A DNA stretch of 20,079 nt from NCBI GenBank assembly GCA_002633005.1, contig NMRA01001380.1:1-20079 (forward strand). The letters run 5' to 3'. A model generated the notes under the pieces. The model saw only the letters and a program-made list of their open reading frames with translations. It did no database searches and was not told where the DNA came from. The position numbers and the translations under genes were made by a program. Origin of the DNA: Phoronis australis. Taxonomy: Eukaryota; Phoronida; Phoronidae. Below are positions 1 to 8,514 of the stretch, piece by piece (positions within the stretch are counted from its first letter, which is position 1; each line of letters opens with the position of its first letter).

Positions 1-54
1 CTCATCTACAGACCTGTCTTCTTGGTTCTTGATGTCGTCATATTCTGTATACAC
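1..54 (-). other. Exon-like repeat segment, copy 1 (cut by window edge)
   Basis: This is the first of three related minus-strand segments; the other two end near 1018 and 3076. Only about 54 bases lie in the window, and the rest runs off the left edge. In the shared frame it reads VYTEYDDIKNQEDRSVDE, which aligns without a gap to the start of the other copies (the EDR and D residues are kept). An AG that could serve as a splice acceptor sits at the same relative position as in the other copies. That it is an exon is inference. That it is a duplicate of the two complete copies is seen directly. Confidence 0.35.
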
Positions 55-510
55 ATTCAATGACTGCAGTTATGTTATGTAAACAAGACTACATAAGTTA
101 AATTATCATACACTGTATTTCTATCCACTTTAATAAAGGTTTGAAATTTTAATAATTTTCTTATCGTCCCAGTGCTTGATCAGCTAGTCACTTGATTTAT
201 AATGACACAAGAAAAATGTATCAACATCAGGTATTAAGATATCTTGTAGGAAACCAGTCGGTGTTTACAATAATTTTTAAATTCTTTTTATGTTTGAAAA
301 TGTAGCCAGAAACAATAAATGAATCATAGCAGGAAGGAATTTTCTTCCGGTTTGAAGACTGAATGAAAAAATCATATTAGTAGATTACTTCATGCGGGTT
401 CTTAAATGGGGGACTGGAATTTCATGTCTTGATCAGATGTAGCGATAACAACCAAAACTAAATCAGGCATGTGGTCAACCCACACTATTTTTGTAGAATG
501 CAGAGATGCC

Positions 511-640
511 GAAAAAGGATGAAACTACCGCTTCCGCCGCCAGTGCTTCTCATAACTAAATACGAACGTGGCCTGAAATTAGACCCATGTTTAATGACGT
601 ATACATCAAAATAAAAGTATATCACCTCCAATCAACCACG
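511..640. repeat. Segmental duplication block, left flank of copy 2
   Basis: A block containing ACTACCGCTTCCGCCGCCA and running through ATCACCTCC recurs at 4627-4760 with few differences. A more diverged version is at about 2500-2590, sharing the ATATCACCTCC end. At 511-640 and 2500-2590 it lies to the left of an exon-like segment. It therefore marks the edge of a duplicated unit of about 1-2 kb. No coding potential or TIR is visible. The surrounding 60-800 interval contains nothing else I can support. Confidence 0.7.
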
Positions 641-849
641 CCAAAACATTCGAAATTTGAATCATGTTTCGCTCAAAACAAGTTTCCTTTTACGACTAGA
701 GTCAATTTCAATGAAAAGAGATAATACAACCAACACGAGAAAAATCGTCCAAATGCGTTGTGCAGGTACTACAAGTGTTTTAAATCTGATATGATGTTTA
801 GTTGATCAAATTGTTACACTGCAACTTCATTGCTTTCCTGTGGTTATAC

Positions 850-1018
850 CTGACACGTCTGTTGCTTCACCTTCGTCGACCTTTTTATCATTGTCTAATG
901 AAAAAGAGCGTGATGATGGTCCATGTGCCAGCCGCTGCGCTTTCTTGCCAGATTTGGTGCAGACATCATCTATACACCTGTCTTCGGGGTTGTTGCTGTC
1001 GTCACATTCTGTATACAT
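850..1018 (-). CDS. Putative tandemly duplicated exon, copy 2 (unproven)
   Basis: The minus-strand frame reads from Met at 1018 and is followed by a GTATAA-type splice donor after CAG at 850. The product would be a hydrophilic, acidic, Ser-rich and probably disordered stretch (PEDRCIDD, GPSSRS, VDEGEATDV), with no recognisable domain. AG dinucleotides at two conserved places could be acceptors: after TATACAG at 1009, giving a 159-base exon of symmetric phase 1-1, or at 1028, preceded by a branch-like CATAAC. Copy 3 aligns over the same span without indels, and both copies keep the donor GT. Against coding, differences between the copies fall equally at all three codon positions. It may simply be a duplicated non-coding segment with an open frame. 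No function is assigned. Confidence 0.28.
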
Positions 1019-1186
1019 ATTGAACGACTGTCTTGGTTATGGAGAAATTGCTTTCAATTGCGCAAAAACTGCTTGCATATTTCGCAAACCTAAAGTGTAT
1101 GAGTGTTAAGGGTAGAATGACCAACTTGATCCAAATTTCCAAATTCAGAGACTGTGTTTTTCAATCATTCTGCTTGTTAAACCCAC

Positions 1187-1350
1187 TTCATCGTTAATTT
1201 ATCAAAATACCCGTTTATTCGCACCCAGTGTGTGTGGCGTGAGATTTTTGTGTCCGTGGCCTCATTTTATATTATGACTAGGAGAGGACATTTTACGATT
1301 ATTAATTCAGAAACTAATCCACCTGGTGGCGCTATGACCAAGCCATAGCG
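1187..1350. repeat. Segmental duplication block, right flank of copy 2
   Basis: The interval from CTTCATCGTTAATTT through GACCAAGCCATAG recurs at 3228-3395 with small indels and many substitutions. It includes the shared stretches GTGAGATTTTTGTG and ACATTTTACGATTATTA. It lies to the right of the exon-like segment in both copies, so the duplicated unit extends at least from about 800 to 1350. No open frame is conserved between the two copies. It appears non-coding and is diverging neutrally with indels, unlike the indel-free exon-like core. Confidence 0.7.
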
Positions 1351-1375
1351 GGGTAGGAAATCGCTATAAAGCAAG

Positions 1376-2430
1376 ACTTCGCAAAATTTCTTGGGATATT
1401 GCCGAGTATTTTAAATTAAGACACGTGATTTTAGCTGGGTTTGAGCTAGGTCGTAGAGTAGGTCATAGCGTTAATTGATCAACTCTACCCCGTCACCCGC
1501 TGTTCTGAATCACAGACGGAAACTAGCCGTTCAGTAACAAGTGAACGATCAATTAGTGTTTTGTTTTAAGTCCAAGCCTTTGCTCAAGGTCTTTGGCACA
1601 CTGTCGTAGCGAGAGGTTTTCAGTTGGTGAAGTCAAATTTTGCAACAAATTAATCGACCGTCCGGGCTTGTTGAAGAATAGTCAAGTTATCCATTATCTA
1701 CACATGCGCTGAAAGCTCCTTTTTTAGCAGTGGGCCATGGCTACCTTATGCCCCGCCGTAGAGTACGCCTCTAGGCACGGTGGACCATGGCCTATGCTTT
1801 GGCACCAACATTTCACCTCACTTCTATCAACTGAGAGTAGCTTATACCTTTTTGCACAAATATTATAATGCCATTTGTGCATGAAATCCAAGTCTATTTG
1901 TCACTGTTACCACGAATCCGTACCTAAAAAACTTCGCAAAGTTACGTGAGATATTGCCGTGTATTTTAAATGAAGCCACGTGATTTAGCTGGATTTGAGC
2001 GAGATCTTAGCGTAGGTCCTAGAGTTACTGAACTCTACCCGGTCGTCCGTCTTTCCGACTCACCGCCGGAAATTAGTGTTTTGGTGCAAGTCCAAACATT
2101 AATGATTTGCTAAATGCCTATGGCACACTGGCGTAGCGAGAGGTTTTCAGTAAATGGAGGCAAACCTGGGCACCGATTAACTAATGTACGGGCGTGCTGA
2201 AGAATATTTAAGTGACCCAAGCTATACACTCTCGCCGAAAAAATCTTTTCGGGACTGAGAAGGTGGGACATGGACCCCTTATGCCCCGCCGTAGAGTACA
2301 CCTCTAGGTGGACCATGGCCTATGCTTTTGCACCAACATTTCACTTCACTTATTGCAACTGAGAGAAGCTTATTCCTTTTTGCTCAATAATTATAATTCC
2401 ATTCAATGTGCAAGCAATCCTAATCCATTT
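1376..2430. repeat. Local tandem duplication, unit about 555 bases (1376-1930 and 1931-2430)
   Basis: Two adjacent diverged copies start with ACTTCGCAAA at 1376 and 1931. They share ATTGCCG(A/T)GTATTTTAAAT, the CGTAGCGAGAGGTTTTCAGT block, the TATGCCCCGCCGTAGAGTAC block (near 1748 and 2280), and a right end with CACCAACATTTCAC. The minus-strand frame at 2110-2316 is interrupted in the sister copy, so I do not treat it as a gene. In the third unit, to the right of 3395, this section is mostly missing. A related fragment occurs again at about 4760-4830. Confidence 0.75.
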
Positions 2431-2499
2431 GAAACAAGACTGTGTTAAAATTTAAAAATTCACTTTAATAAAGTAGTGAGTTTTCAATATTAAGCCTAC

Positions 2500-2590
2500 A
2501 CCGCCTCTCATATAAACGTGACTTGGACTTAGATCTATTTTTCATGACCTATGTTACAAAATGTAAATATATCACCTCCACACAATCACC
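2500..2590. repeat. Segmental duplication block, diverged left flank of copy 3
   Basis: This is a diverged relative of the blocks at 511-640 and 4627-4760. It is recognised by the order of a CTCAT-type start, a GACTTGGACTTAGA/GGCCTGAA-TTAGACC stretch, ATGACC, and a terminal ATATCACCTCC. It sits at the matching place to the left of the third exon-like copy. Alignment is much weaker than between the other two blocks, so the borders are approximate. Confidence 0.45.
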
Positions 2591-2907
2591 GTAAATTCGA
2601 TTTTCTACAACGTTAGGGAGTTTTTGATAGTTTTGCGATGAAAAGGCGTTTTTTTTTTCGTAAACAACTCCACTAAAATTTGAAGCATGTTTTGAACAAT
2701 ACAATTTCGTCTCATTTACTGACATTTCGTCATCTCATTAGGACATGAGTAAATCTCATTGACATAAGATGATACTATCGAAACAGCAAAAACCGCTCAA
2801 ATACACTGTACATCCTTTGCAGGCACTATGATTACTATTTTATCTGATTATGAGCTTTGTTGATCAAATTGTTACATTATAAGCTGATTGCTTTCCTGAC
2901 ATCATAC

Positions 2908-3076
2908 CTGGCACATCTGTTGCTTCACCCTCGTCGACCTGTTTATCGCTGTCTGATGAAGGAGAGCGCGATGATGGTCCATGTGCCGGCCCTTGCGCTT
3001 CGTTTCCAGATTCGGTATGGACATCATCTATACACCTGTCTTCGGGGCTCTCGCTGTTGACAGATTCTGCATGCAT
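2908..3076 (-). CDS. Putative tandemly duplicated exon, copy 3 (unproven)
   Basis: The minus-strand frame reads from Met at 3076 to a GTATGA splice donor after CAG at 2908. It is colinear with copy 2: 37 of 55 compared residues are identical and there are no indels. A run of 27 identical bases encodes PEDRCIDDV. Candidate acceptor AGs occur at the same two places as in copy 2, and a branch-like CATAAC is kept. The product is acidic, Ser-rich and without recognisable domains. I counted 28 base differences against copy 2, spread 11, 8 and 9 over codon positions 1, 2 and 3. That gives no sign of purifying selection. It is either a fast-diverging exon or a non-coding duplicate. Confidence 0.28.
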
Positions 3077-3227
3077 ATTGAATAACTCTCCTGGTTATGA
3101 AGGAACTGTTTTGAATTGTGCACAAAAAGCGCACATGTTTTAAACCTACAGTGCCCGTGTGCCTTTGTTCCGAGTAAAATGGCCAACTTAATGCAAATTC
3201 CAATTTATTCTGCTTGTTACGCCCACT

Positions 3228-3395
3228 TCATCGTTAATTTTTCTAAATACACATTTATTGGCAGCCATTTTGTATGACGTGAGATTTTTGTGGCTTTGGC
3301 GTCATTTTGTATGATGGCTATGCAGGAAGGACATTTTACGATTATTATTTCAGAAACTAATCTACGTGGTGGCTCCTTGACCAAACCATACTCAG
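3228..3395. repeat. Segmental duplication block, right flank of copy 3
   Basis: This is the counterpart of 1187-1350 and carries GTGAGATTTTTGTG, ACATTTTACGATTATTATTTCAG and a GACCAAACCATA end. After 3395 the homology skips the 555-base section and appears to resume near 3430-3485, where GTGCAAGAAACTCTAGTCT resembles the sequence at 1878-1920. This implies an internal deletion relative to unit 2, or an insertion in unit 2. Confidence 0.65.
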
Positions 3396-3542
3396 ATAGA
3401 GTCCAGTAGCGGTATGACCTCGCTAAAAGTACATCTGTGCAAGAAACTCTAGTCTGTTTGCCACAATTAGCACTAATTCTGACCGAATAACAGTGCACAA
3501 ACTATCTTCATTAGTCAGTGATATCGTATGAAACAGCATCCC

Positions 3543-3823
3543 CAGTGGCGGATTTAGGGGGTGGCCAAGGGGGCCATGGCCCCCCTAAAATTTTACAAGA
3601 TACCATTTGGCAGTTCGGGTGCGAATTGCTTACTAGCACATAAGCCCAACCAGGGGAGAGGGGGCTCTTGGGGGGGGGGTGTTTTTTAAGTCAAAAGGTC
3701 CGCAAACCCAAAAATTCGAAACCGCTACATCCCTACATTTTAGACTGGGCGCGCGCAACTGACAAAACTGTGGTTATTCCTCTGCCCCGGCCCCCCTAAG
3801 TCAAAATCCTGGATTCGACCCTG
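3543..3823. mobile_element. Non-autonomous hAT-like element (MITE), 281 bases
   Basis: The element begins CAGTGGCGGATTTAGG and ends in the inverse form CCTGGATTCGACCCTG, giving imperfect terminal inverted repeats with G/C-rich subterminal runs (GGGGG near 3557 and CCCCCC near 3791). The flanking octamers AGCATCCC (3535-3542) and ATCACCCC (3824-3831) match at six of eight positions, consistent with a decayed 8-base target duplication. CAG ends and 8-base duplications are typical of the hAT superfamily. The interior holds a ten-G run and no transposase frame, so the element depends on a transposase supplied elsewhere. Confidence 0.75.
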
Positions 3824-3831
3824 ATCACCCC

Positions 3832-4620
3832 TACTTGTTATGCTATCTTTGGTAGAAGAACCAGTGATGGCTACAGGACGTTTAAAATCTTTGAAATTTC
3901 GTTTTGATGTGATGTGTGCAGGTTTCTAAACTTTTGTAATTCAAACATATCTGATTTACATAGGAAAGGTGTTAGTTCAAGTGTGATAACCACACTTAGT
4001 TTTTAGCGATTGTCTCTAAAATGATTTGAGCAAAACTTCTACTGGTATACAGCCATCAAGCCTAAAATTGGTGATTGTGATCGTAGAAATACCTGATTAC
4101 CATGGTAGCGATACCCAATTCAACACAGCAAAAGATCTAATTTTTAAAAATAATACCCCCGCCCAAATCCTTTTGTCAATGTTTCTCTCTTATAAAATGA
4201 ATTTGACCCCCAAACCTAAAACAGCTGAATTATTTTCGCAGGCAAGCTACTTCTTGGTAACCGTAACAACGGCACATACTCAAGCTAGTCAACCCCCTAG
4301 GTTTCCTTGAAGGAAGATTCACTATAAATACTTAGGAATGACTTTGTTATCACACTTAAATTTGCTGATGTTAACCAACTGACCGCTATAAACTATCAAA
4401 ATTAACTGCACATAGAATATATAACCCCATTTTCACAACCAACCCATTTATCTAAGCTTTAAGGACAACGTACCTAAACTACACGGTTAACGGAGTCATG
4501 AACACGGTAACGTACTCATGAACACGACTCACGTACTGTTCACTGCCATAAAGCATGTCATAAAAACACGGGTCACGGACTCATCGGCTTCCTGGGTCAG
4601 CTGACACCGACATTTTGTCC
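3832..4620. other. Unannotated spacer
   Basis: I see no gene or convincing element here. A 94-codon plus-strand frame at 4026-4310 has no recognisable domain and no Kozak-like start, and its length is expected by chance. Near 4495-4535 there is a short imperfect direct repeat containing TCATGAACACG twice, about 20 bases apart. Confidence 0.5.
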
Positions 4621-4626
4621 GTAAAC

Positions 4627-4840
4627 TGAAAAAGGATCAAACTACCGCTTCCGCCGCCAATGCTTCTCATCACTAAATACGAACATGGCCTGAACTTAGA
4701 CCCATGTTTAATGACTCATAGATCAAAATAAAAGTACATCACCTCCATGCAAGCACGTCAAATTTGACAACCGATTAATCGACCGTCCGGGTTTGTTGAA
4801 GAGTAGTTAAGTTACCAATTATCTACGCGCGCATAGACCG
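4627..4840. repeat. Chimeric fragment of the segmental duplication array
   Basis: The left part (4627-4760) matches 511-640. The right part, from ACAACCGATTAATCGACCGTCC to ATTATCTACGCGCG (about 4768-4830), matches 1640-1710. The sequence that separates these in unit 2, about 1 kb including the exon-like segment, is absent here. The fragment therefore looks like a deletion derivative, or a copy made by recombination between units, and it forms the right edge of the array just before the satellite. Confidence 0.65.
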
Positions 4841-4984
4841 GGATCCCAGACCTTTTTTGGTTATGAAAACGTAACCAATTTTCTTTGGTGCCAAAGTGTT
4901 CTATGCGTATCCTCATGAATGGAAATGGCCGTCTGGCAGGTTCGCTATGGTGGGTGTGGTGAGGGGAGCCAAGAGAATGACACT

Positions 4985-5795
4985 CAAAAACTGAGCTAGA
5001 TCAACTTTTCTGGTAACCACATAAACTGCCGTCGATACCTGCTACGTCATCCATTGTATCAAAATTGGTCACTGCGAGACAATTTCTGTGGTGGGAAGTA
5101 CCCGCCAGACGAACATATACAGGGTACAAAAATTGAGCTAGATCAATCCAAGAGGTAACCGCTTGAAACCAGTCGCAAAATTTATGATTCATCGTAAGCA
5201 CAGGTACCACGAATGAGCACTGCCAGAAAAATCTAGTGGTGGGTTACCCCCGCCAGACACGCCTAAATACCAGAATTGAGCTAGATCAATCCATCAGGTA
5301 ACCGTTTGAAACCAATTGCACGATGTTCAGCATCACTGAACATAGCACAACAGTTAGATGCCAGACAATTTCAGTGGTGGGGTGGCCCTGCCAGACGATT
5401 ATCAAAAAGGGTTAAAAATTGAGCTAGATCAATCCAAGAGGTAACCGCCTAAAACTACTCCAAAACATTCACCGTAAGCCCAGGTATCACGAATTAACAC
5501 TGCCAGACAAATCTAGTGGTGGGTTAGCCACGCCAGACACGTCCAAATACATGAATTGAGCTAGATCAACCCAAGACGTAACCGCATGAAACAAGTAGCA
5601 AAATATTTGCCGTAAGCCCTGGTATCAAGAATGAATACTGCCAGACAAATCTAGTGGTGGGTTATCCCCGCCAGACACGCCCAAGTACCTGAGTTTAGCT
5701 ACATGTAGGTCAACCCACAAGGAAACCGCTTGAAACCAATCGCCCGATGCTCAGCATCATTGCACGTGGCAAAACAGTAAGATGCCTCCATCAAA
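4985..5795. repeat. Satellite-like tandem array, six monomers of 137-143 bases
   Basis: Monomers begin at a TTGAGCTAGATCAA-like box at about 4988, 5131, 5274, 5417, 5554 and 5692. Each carries GGTAACCGC, then a variable middle, then CTGCCAGACAA, GTGGTGGG and CGCCAGAC. The middles fall into two types. Type A has a TCAGCATCA-type middle at 5274 and 5692 and, by its 3' part, also at 4988. Type B has a CGTAAGC--AGGTA middle at 5131, 5417 and 5554. The last monomer is truncated. Open frames crossing the array, such as 5001-5210 on the minus strand, follow from the repeat and are not genes. Confidence 0.85.
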
Positions 5796-6124
5796 CAAAT
5801 AGGGAGTCGAAACAACATTGATTATAAGCCCATTCACGCTGAATAAGCATCACAATCAGGAACCAGGCACTTCGATTTTCAATAAAGCCACTAAGTCTGT
5901 ACGACATAGGTCACCGCACAAGGTGAGAGATTTTTGTCCGCAAGTTTATGTCTGGGCATGAACAATAGAAAAACCGCGCCTGAGGTTGGAGCGATCTCAC
6001 AAGTCCATGCGAAAACAGCAGAATACTCCACATAATTCACTATTAAAACGAAACCTAAAAACTCGTCCAAGACGGATACCACATTTTTTCGTTATCCTAT
6101 TTTACCAGTCTAAACTGCCTCCCT
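5796..6124. other. Unannotated spacer between satellite and open frame
   Basis: I see no repeat, TIR or convincing exon. A 63-codon minus-strand frame at 5891-6082 lacks features. If the open frame that follows belongs to a spliced gene, an upstream exon could lie here, but no in-frame homologous stretch was recognised. Confidence 0.4.
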
Positions 6125-6661
6125 TTGTTTTCGGACGAGTCATTTGATGCAACTGCTAAAAGGAATAATAATCAAAATGCCGTCTTTTGCTGTCCCCTGC
6201 GTCATCTACCTTCATTTCACACGGTGATGAATTGCAAATTTGGCAAAACTGATCAGTTTTGGGCAGTCTTCGTCTTTCTCGGCATAAACCGAGCCCACAG
6301 ACATCTCCGGAGATCCGTCAAGAACAATGACTTCAGTGGCTATATCAACATTTTCCCGACTACGCTAGAAGTATTCTTTGCCCTGAACCGCCCAAACTAC
6401 GCCGGATGGGGAACATTGTTTTACCAAAAGTTGAAATTGGCAAACCCAATATTACATGAAGTGCTGGAAAACGGTGCGTTATCAGTGCTAGGTACGAGGA
6501 AAAACTTTAATAGATCGGCTGCTGACCTCTCTTTGAAACAGTCCGTATTTTTATGTTTGATATGGTGTTCTCCAAAAAGGCTGAAAACACCTCTGCGGCA
6601 CCTGATATTGGGTACGTATGGTCGTGTTAGATTTCATGGAAAAAAACCATCAAAGCTGTAA
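6125..6661 (+). pseudogene. Fragment of an uncharacterised protein family expanded in invertebrates
   Basis: This 178-codon frame is the longest in the window. It opens at a TTG, and the first in-frame ATG is at 6227 (residue 35), so the frame is probably a fragment or internal exon. Residues about 43-140 resemble a pattern I associate with uncharacterised, possibly transposon-derived invertebrate proteins: FWAVFVFL..NRAHR, NDFSGYI, VFFALNRPNYAGWGTLF, a P..HEVLENGALSV stretch, and FNRSAADLSLKQ. After LKQ (6541) the resemblance stops, while another frame stays open to 6630, which suggests a frameshift or an exon end. The biochemical role of the family is unknown to me. The family match is from memory and is not a search result. 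Confidence 0.5.
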
Positions 6662-7028
6662 CGTAGATAAAAAATTCTGTTCATGCTGCGAACATGTTAT
6701 TCACAACTGATTCATGGATATAACGAGTTCTGATAGTTTTCAGTTTAGTTAGATTGACAATCATTTCACTTGCACGACACAGATAAGCGGGCAATGGAAC
6801 TGTTCGCTTTTTGTCTTCATAGTGAATATAAAACACGTTCGAATTAATTATCCATAGATGTTGTATGTGATGCTCAGCCACCGTGGCGACAGCCTCGGCA
6901 TCCACATTGAGGAAGGGGGTATCCAACCACTATGTATACTATTTTTGGAAATAGTGACTGAATTGCAGTTGAATTAAATAAAGATTCGAGTTTATGCTTC
7001 ACCTTTTTACTGTTATTATTTCATAGTA
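6662..7028. other. Unannotated spacer
   Basis: No supported gene is present. A minus-strand frame of 81 codons at 6681-6926 reads as a mixed-composition peptide with no motif I recognise, and it has no splice or poly(A) context that would promote it to a gene. Confidence 0.4.
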
Positions 7029-7110
7029 CAGGCCCGTAGCCGGGGGGGAGGGTTCGGAGGTTCGATCGAACTCCTACCCCGCTGAAAAGGTCCACCCCCC
7101 AGCATATTCG
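7029..7110. mobile_element. Truncated hAT-like element end
   Basis: The sequence CAGGCCCGTAGCCGGGGGGG followed by C/G-rich runs (CCACCCCCC near 7092) has the look of the 5' end of a G-rich non-autonomous hAT-like element. The matching inverted end (GGCTACGGGCCTG) was not found downstream, so the element is truncated or its other end has decayed. GGTTCGATC at about 7051 resembles a tRNA B box, but no tRNA fold surrounds it. Confidence 0.45.
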
Positions 7111-7940
7111 TTAAAGATAGGGTTTAATTGGACAATAACAACAAAATTGTTGCAGCTACTGGTGCTAACTACAATGATAACTAAGTTAGCAATAATTTTG
7201 AATTCGCTTCTGATTCAAACCGCGTCACGTGGCGTTGGGCCGAACTCGGCAAACTTCGCCCGAATGCCGCTGTTAGTGTAGATGACAGGATTGTGCATAC
7301 GATAAGAGAAGCATTTATGTTATTCATAACCCACGCGAGTGGTGGCTACAACAAAGGCTAACAAGTGAGTCCAGAAGTGAATGTCTATACCTAAGCATAA
7401 AAGTCTAGCCCTAAAACCTAAGTAAACTTCATGCTAATGTAAATAGCAACGAGAGAGCTCCCAAAAAGTAGTGCGGTGTGAATGCCTTAAACTCGGCCAA
7501 TGAAGAAACAAAACAGCAGAAAAATTGAAATTTGTTATTCTGCTATTTTTGGTTTAATTGCAACCATAGCACGGTGGAGGTGTAGGCATTTTCAAATTTT
7601 GAATTGAAAGTGATCGTCAAATATGCAAATATGTTGTTCAACCAGTGTCCACTTTGATTGTGGATTGATGGATCATGCATGCGTGTACACGTTTGAACGT
7701 TTCCGTTCTTTTAAATTCAGTACATGTTGACAGTAAGTTCATTATAGTCAGTCCTCCGTCGTGCTAAAAGCCAGACATTCAACTACTGTGTTTTCTTGCA
7801 CTGAGAATACACCGTTGAGCATTTTCACGTTATGATGGAAAGGTAGGCATAAACCTCAACTTTGGTCAATGAAAACCTTCTCTAGTCAATCAAAGTCAAT
7901 GGTGCCCAACCCTGAAGATTTCATACGAGCCACGAACTAG
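7111..7940. other. Mostly unannotated; contains one small foldback at 7506-7555
   Basis: Within this interval an imperfect inverted repeat, AAACAAAACAGCAGAA (7506-7521) against TTCTGCTATTTTTGGTTT (7538-7555), can form a stem-loop. Outer matches AATGCCT (about 7481) and AGGCATT (about 7584) suggest that it extends. Apart from this I see no genes or repeats. Confidence 0.4.
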
Positions 7941-7950
7941 ATGGAAAAAA

Positions 7951-8014
7951 TTTCCAGGGTTCCATGTCATTATGACGAAGGCTCAATACTCCGAAGGTCC
8001 AGTACTCAGAATGC
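7951..8014 (+). repeat. 64-base direct repeat, left copy
   Basis: This segment contains GGGTTCCATGTCA and CAATACTCCGAAGGTCCA. It matches 8515-8578 with no indels and four mismatches in 64 positions. The pair lies on either side of the TIR element at 8082-8486. The related string TTTTACTCCGAAGGTTCG just downstream suggests that the repeat has internal ACTCCGAAGGT units. The 99-codon frame crossing this region (7941-8240) spans the repeat and enters the TIR element, so I do not call it a gene. Confidence 0.75.
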
Positions 8015-8081
8015 CTTTTACTCCGAAGGTTCGTTATCTTCTAAAGATCACTACTTTGAATTTCCACTATTTCAAAACCAT

Positions 8082-8486
8082 CAGGGCCCGGTCTCTAATC
8101 TTTGTACTCGAAACGAACTGGAAATTATTTTTGGCATTATTTCTGCTCCTTTTGTGCGAATTCCAGATAAGTGGTTATCAGATTGTGCTCGAATAATTAT
8201 AGTTCATGCATATGAGTTTCTAGTCCAAGTTTGCACTTAAAAAGACTTATATGCGTGCTACAAACTCGAGTAAAAACTCGAAACTTCGAGTTTAAACTCA
8301 AACTTTTAGCTTTACTGTTGGATTTGTCAATTGCAAACTAGGACTAATCAATCATCCACGTAAGTCATTATGTATTCGAGCGTTGAGTCATGGACACTTA
8401 TCTTGAGTTTGCTCAAAAGTAGATTAAAAATGCCAAACATTATTTCTAGTTCCATTTCGAGTAAAAGGATTCGAGACTGGACCCTG
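8082..8486 (+). mobile_element. TCGAG-rich TIR element (MITE), copy 1
   Basis: The 405-base element opens with CAGGGCCCGGTCTCTAATC and closes with the inverse (GATTCGAGACTGGACCCTG), giving TIRs of roughly 30 bases that continue into ACTCGAAA. The same element occurs at 9675-10089 and, inverted, at 15796-16170. Near the centre is the near-palindrome AAACTCGAAACTTCGAGTTT (8274-8293). TCGAG/CTCGA motifs recur through the length. It encodes no protein. Neither copy 1 nor copy 2 shows a clear target duplication, so the superfamily is left open. The CAGGG ends would suit hAT. Confidence 0.8.
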
Positions 8487-8514
8487 ATGTAATACTGCTG
8501 AATCCCTCGAAAGA

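Noticed and set aside
802-1109. Plus-strand open frames over the exon-like segment
   Set aside because: They lie antisense to the segment with splice-like borders, have no motif, and their ends are not conserved at copy 3.
2110-2316. 68-codon minus-strand frame
   Set aside because: The homologous position in the sister tandem copy (about 1560-1780) contains stops, so the frame is not conserved.
3217-3498. 93-codon minus-strand frame over a duplicated flank
   Set aside because: The equivalent region at 1187-1350 has indels that break the frame, and no motif is visible.
4026-4310. 94-codon plus-strand frame
   Set aside because: No recognisable domain, no start context, and a length expected by chance in AT-rich DNA.
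4985-5795. CRISPR array considered for the regular repeats
   Set aside because: The whole 140-base monomer repeats, with no unique spacers, and the context is eukaryotic.
6681-6926. 81-codon minus-strand frame with protein-like composition
   Set aside because: No family recognised and no splice, promoter or poly(A) support.
7046-7066. GGTTCGATC resembling a tRNA B box
   Set aside because: No A box at a suitable distance and no cloverleaf; it lies in the G/C-rich end of a hAT-like element.
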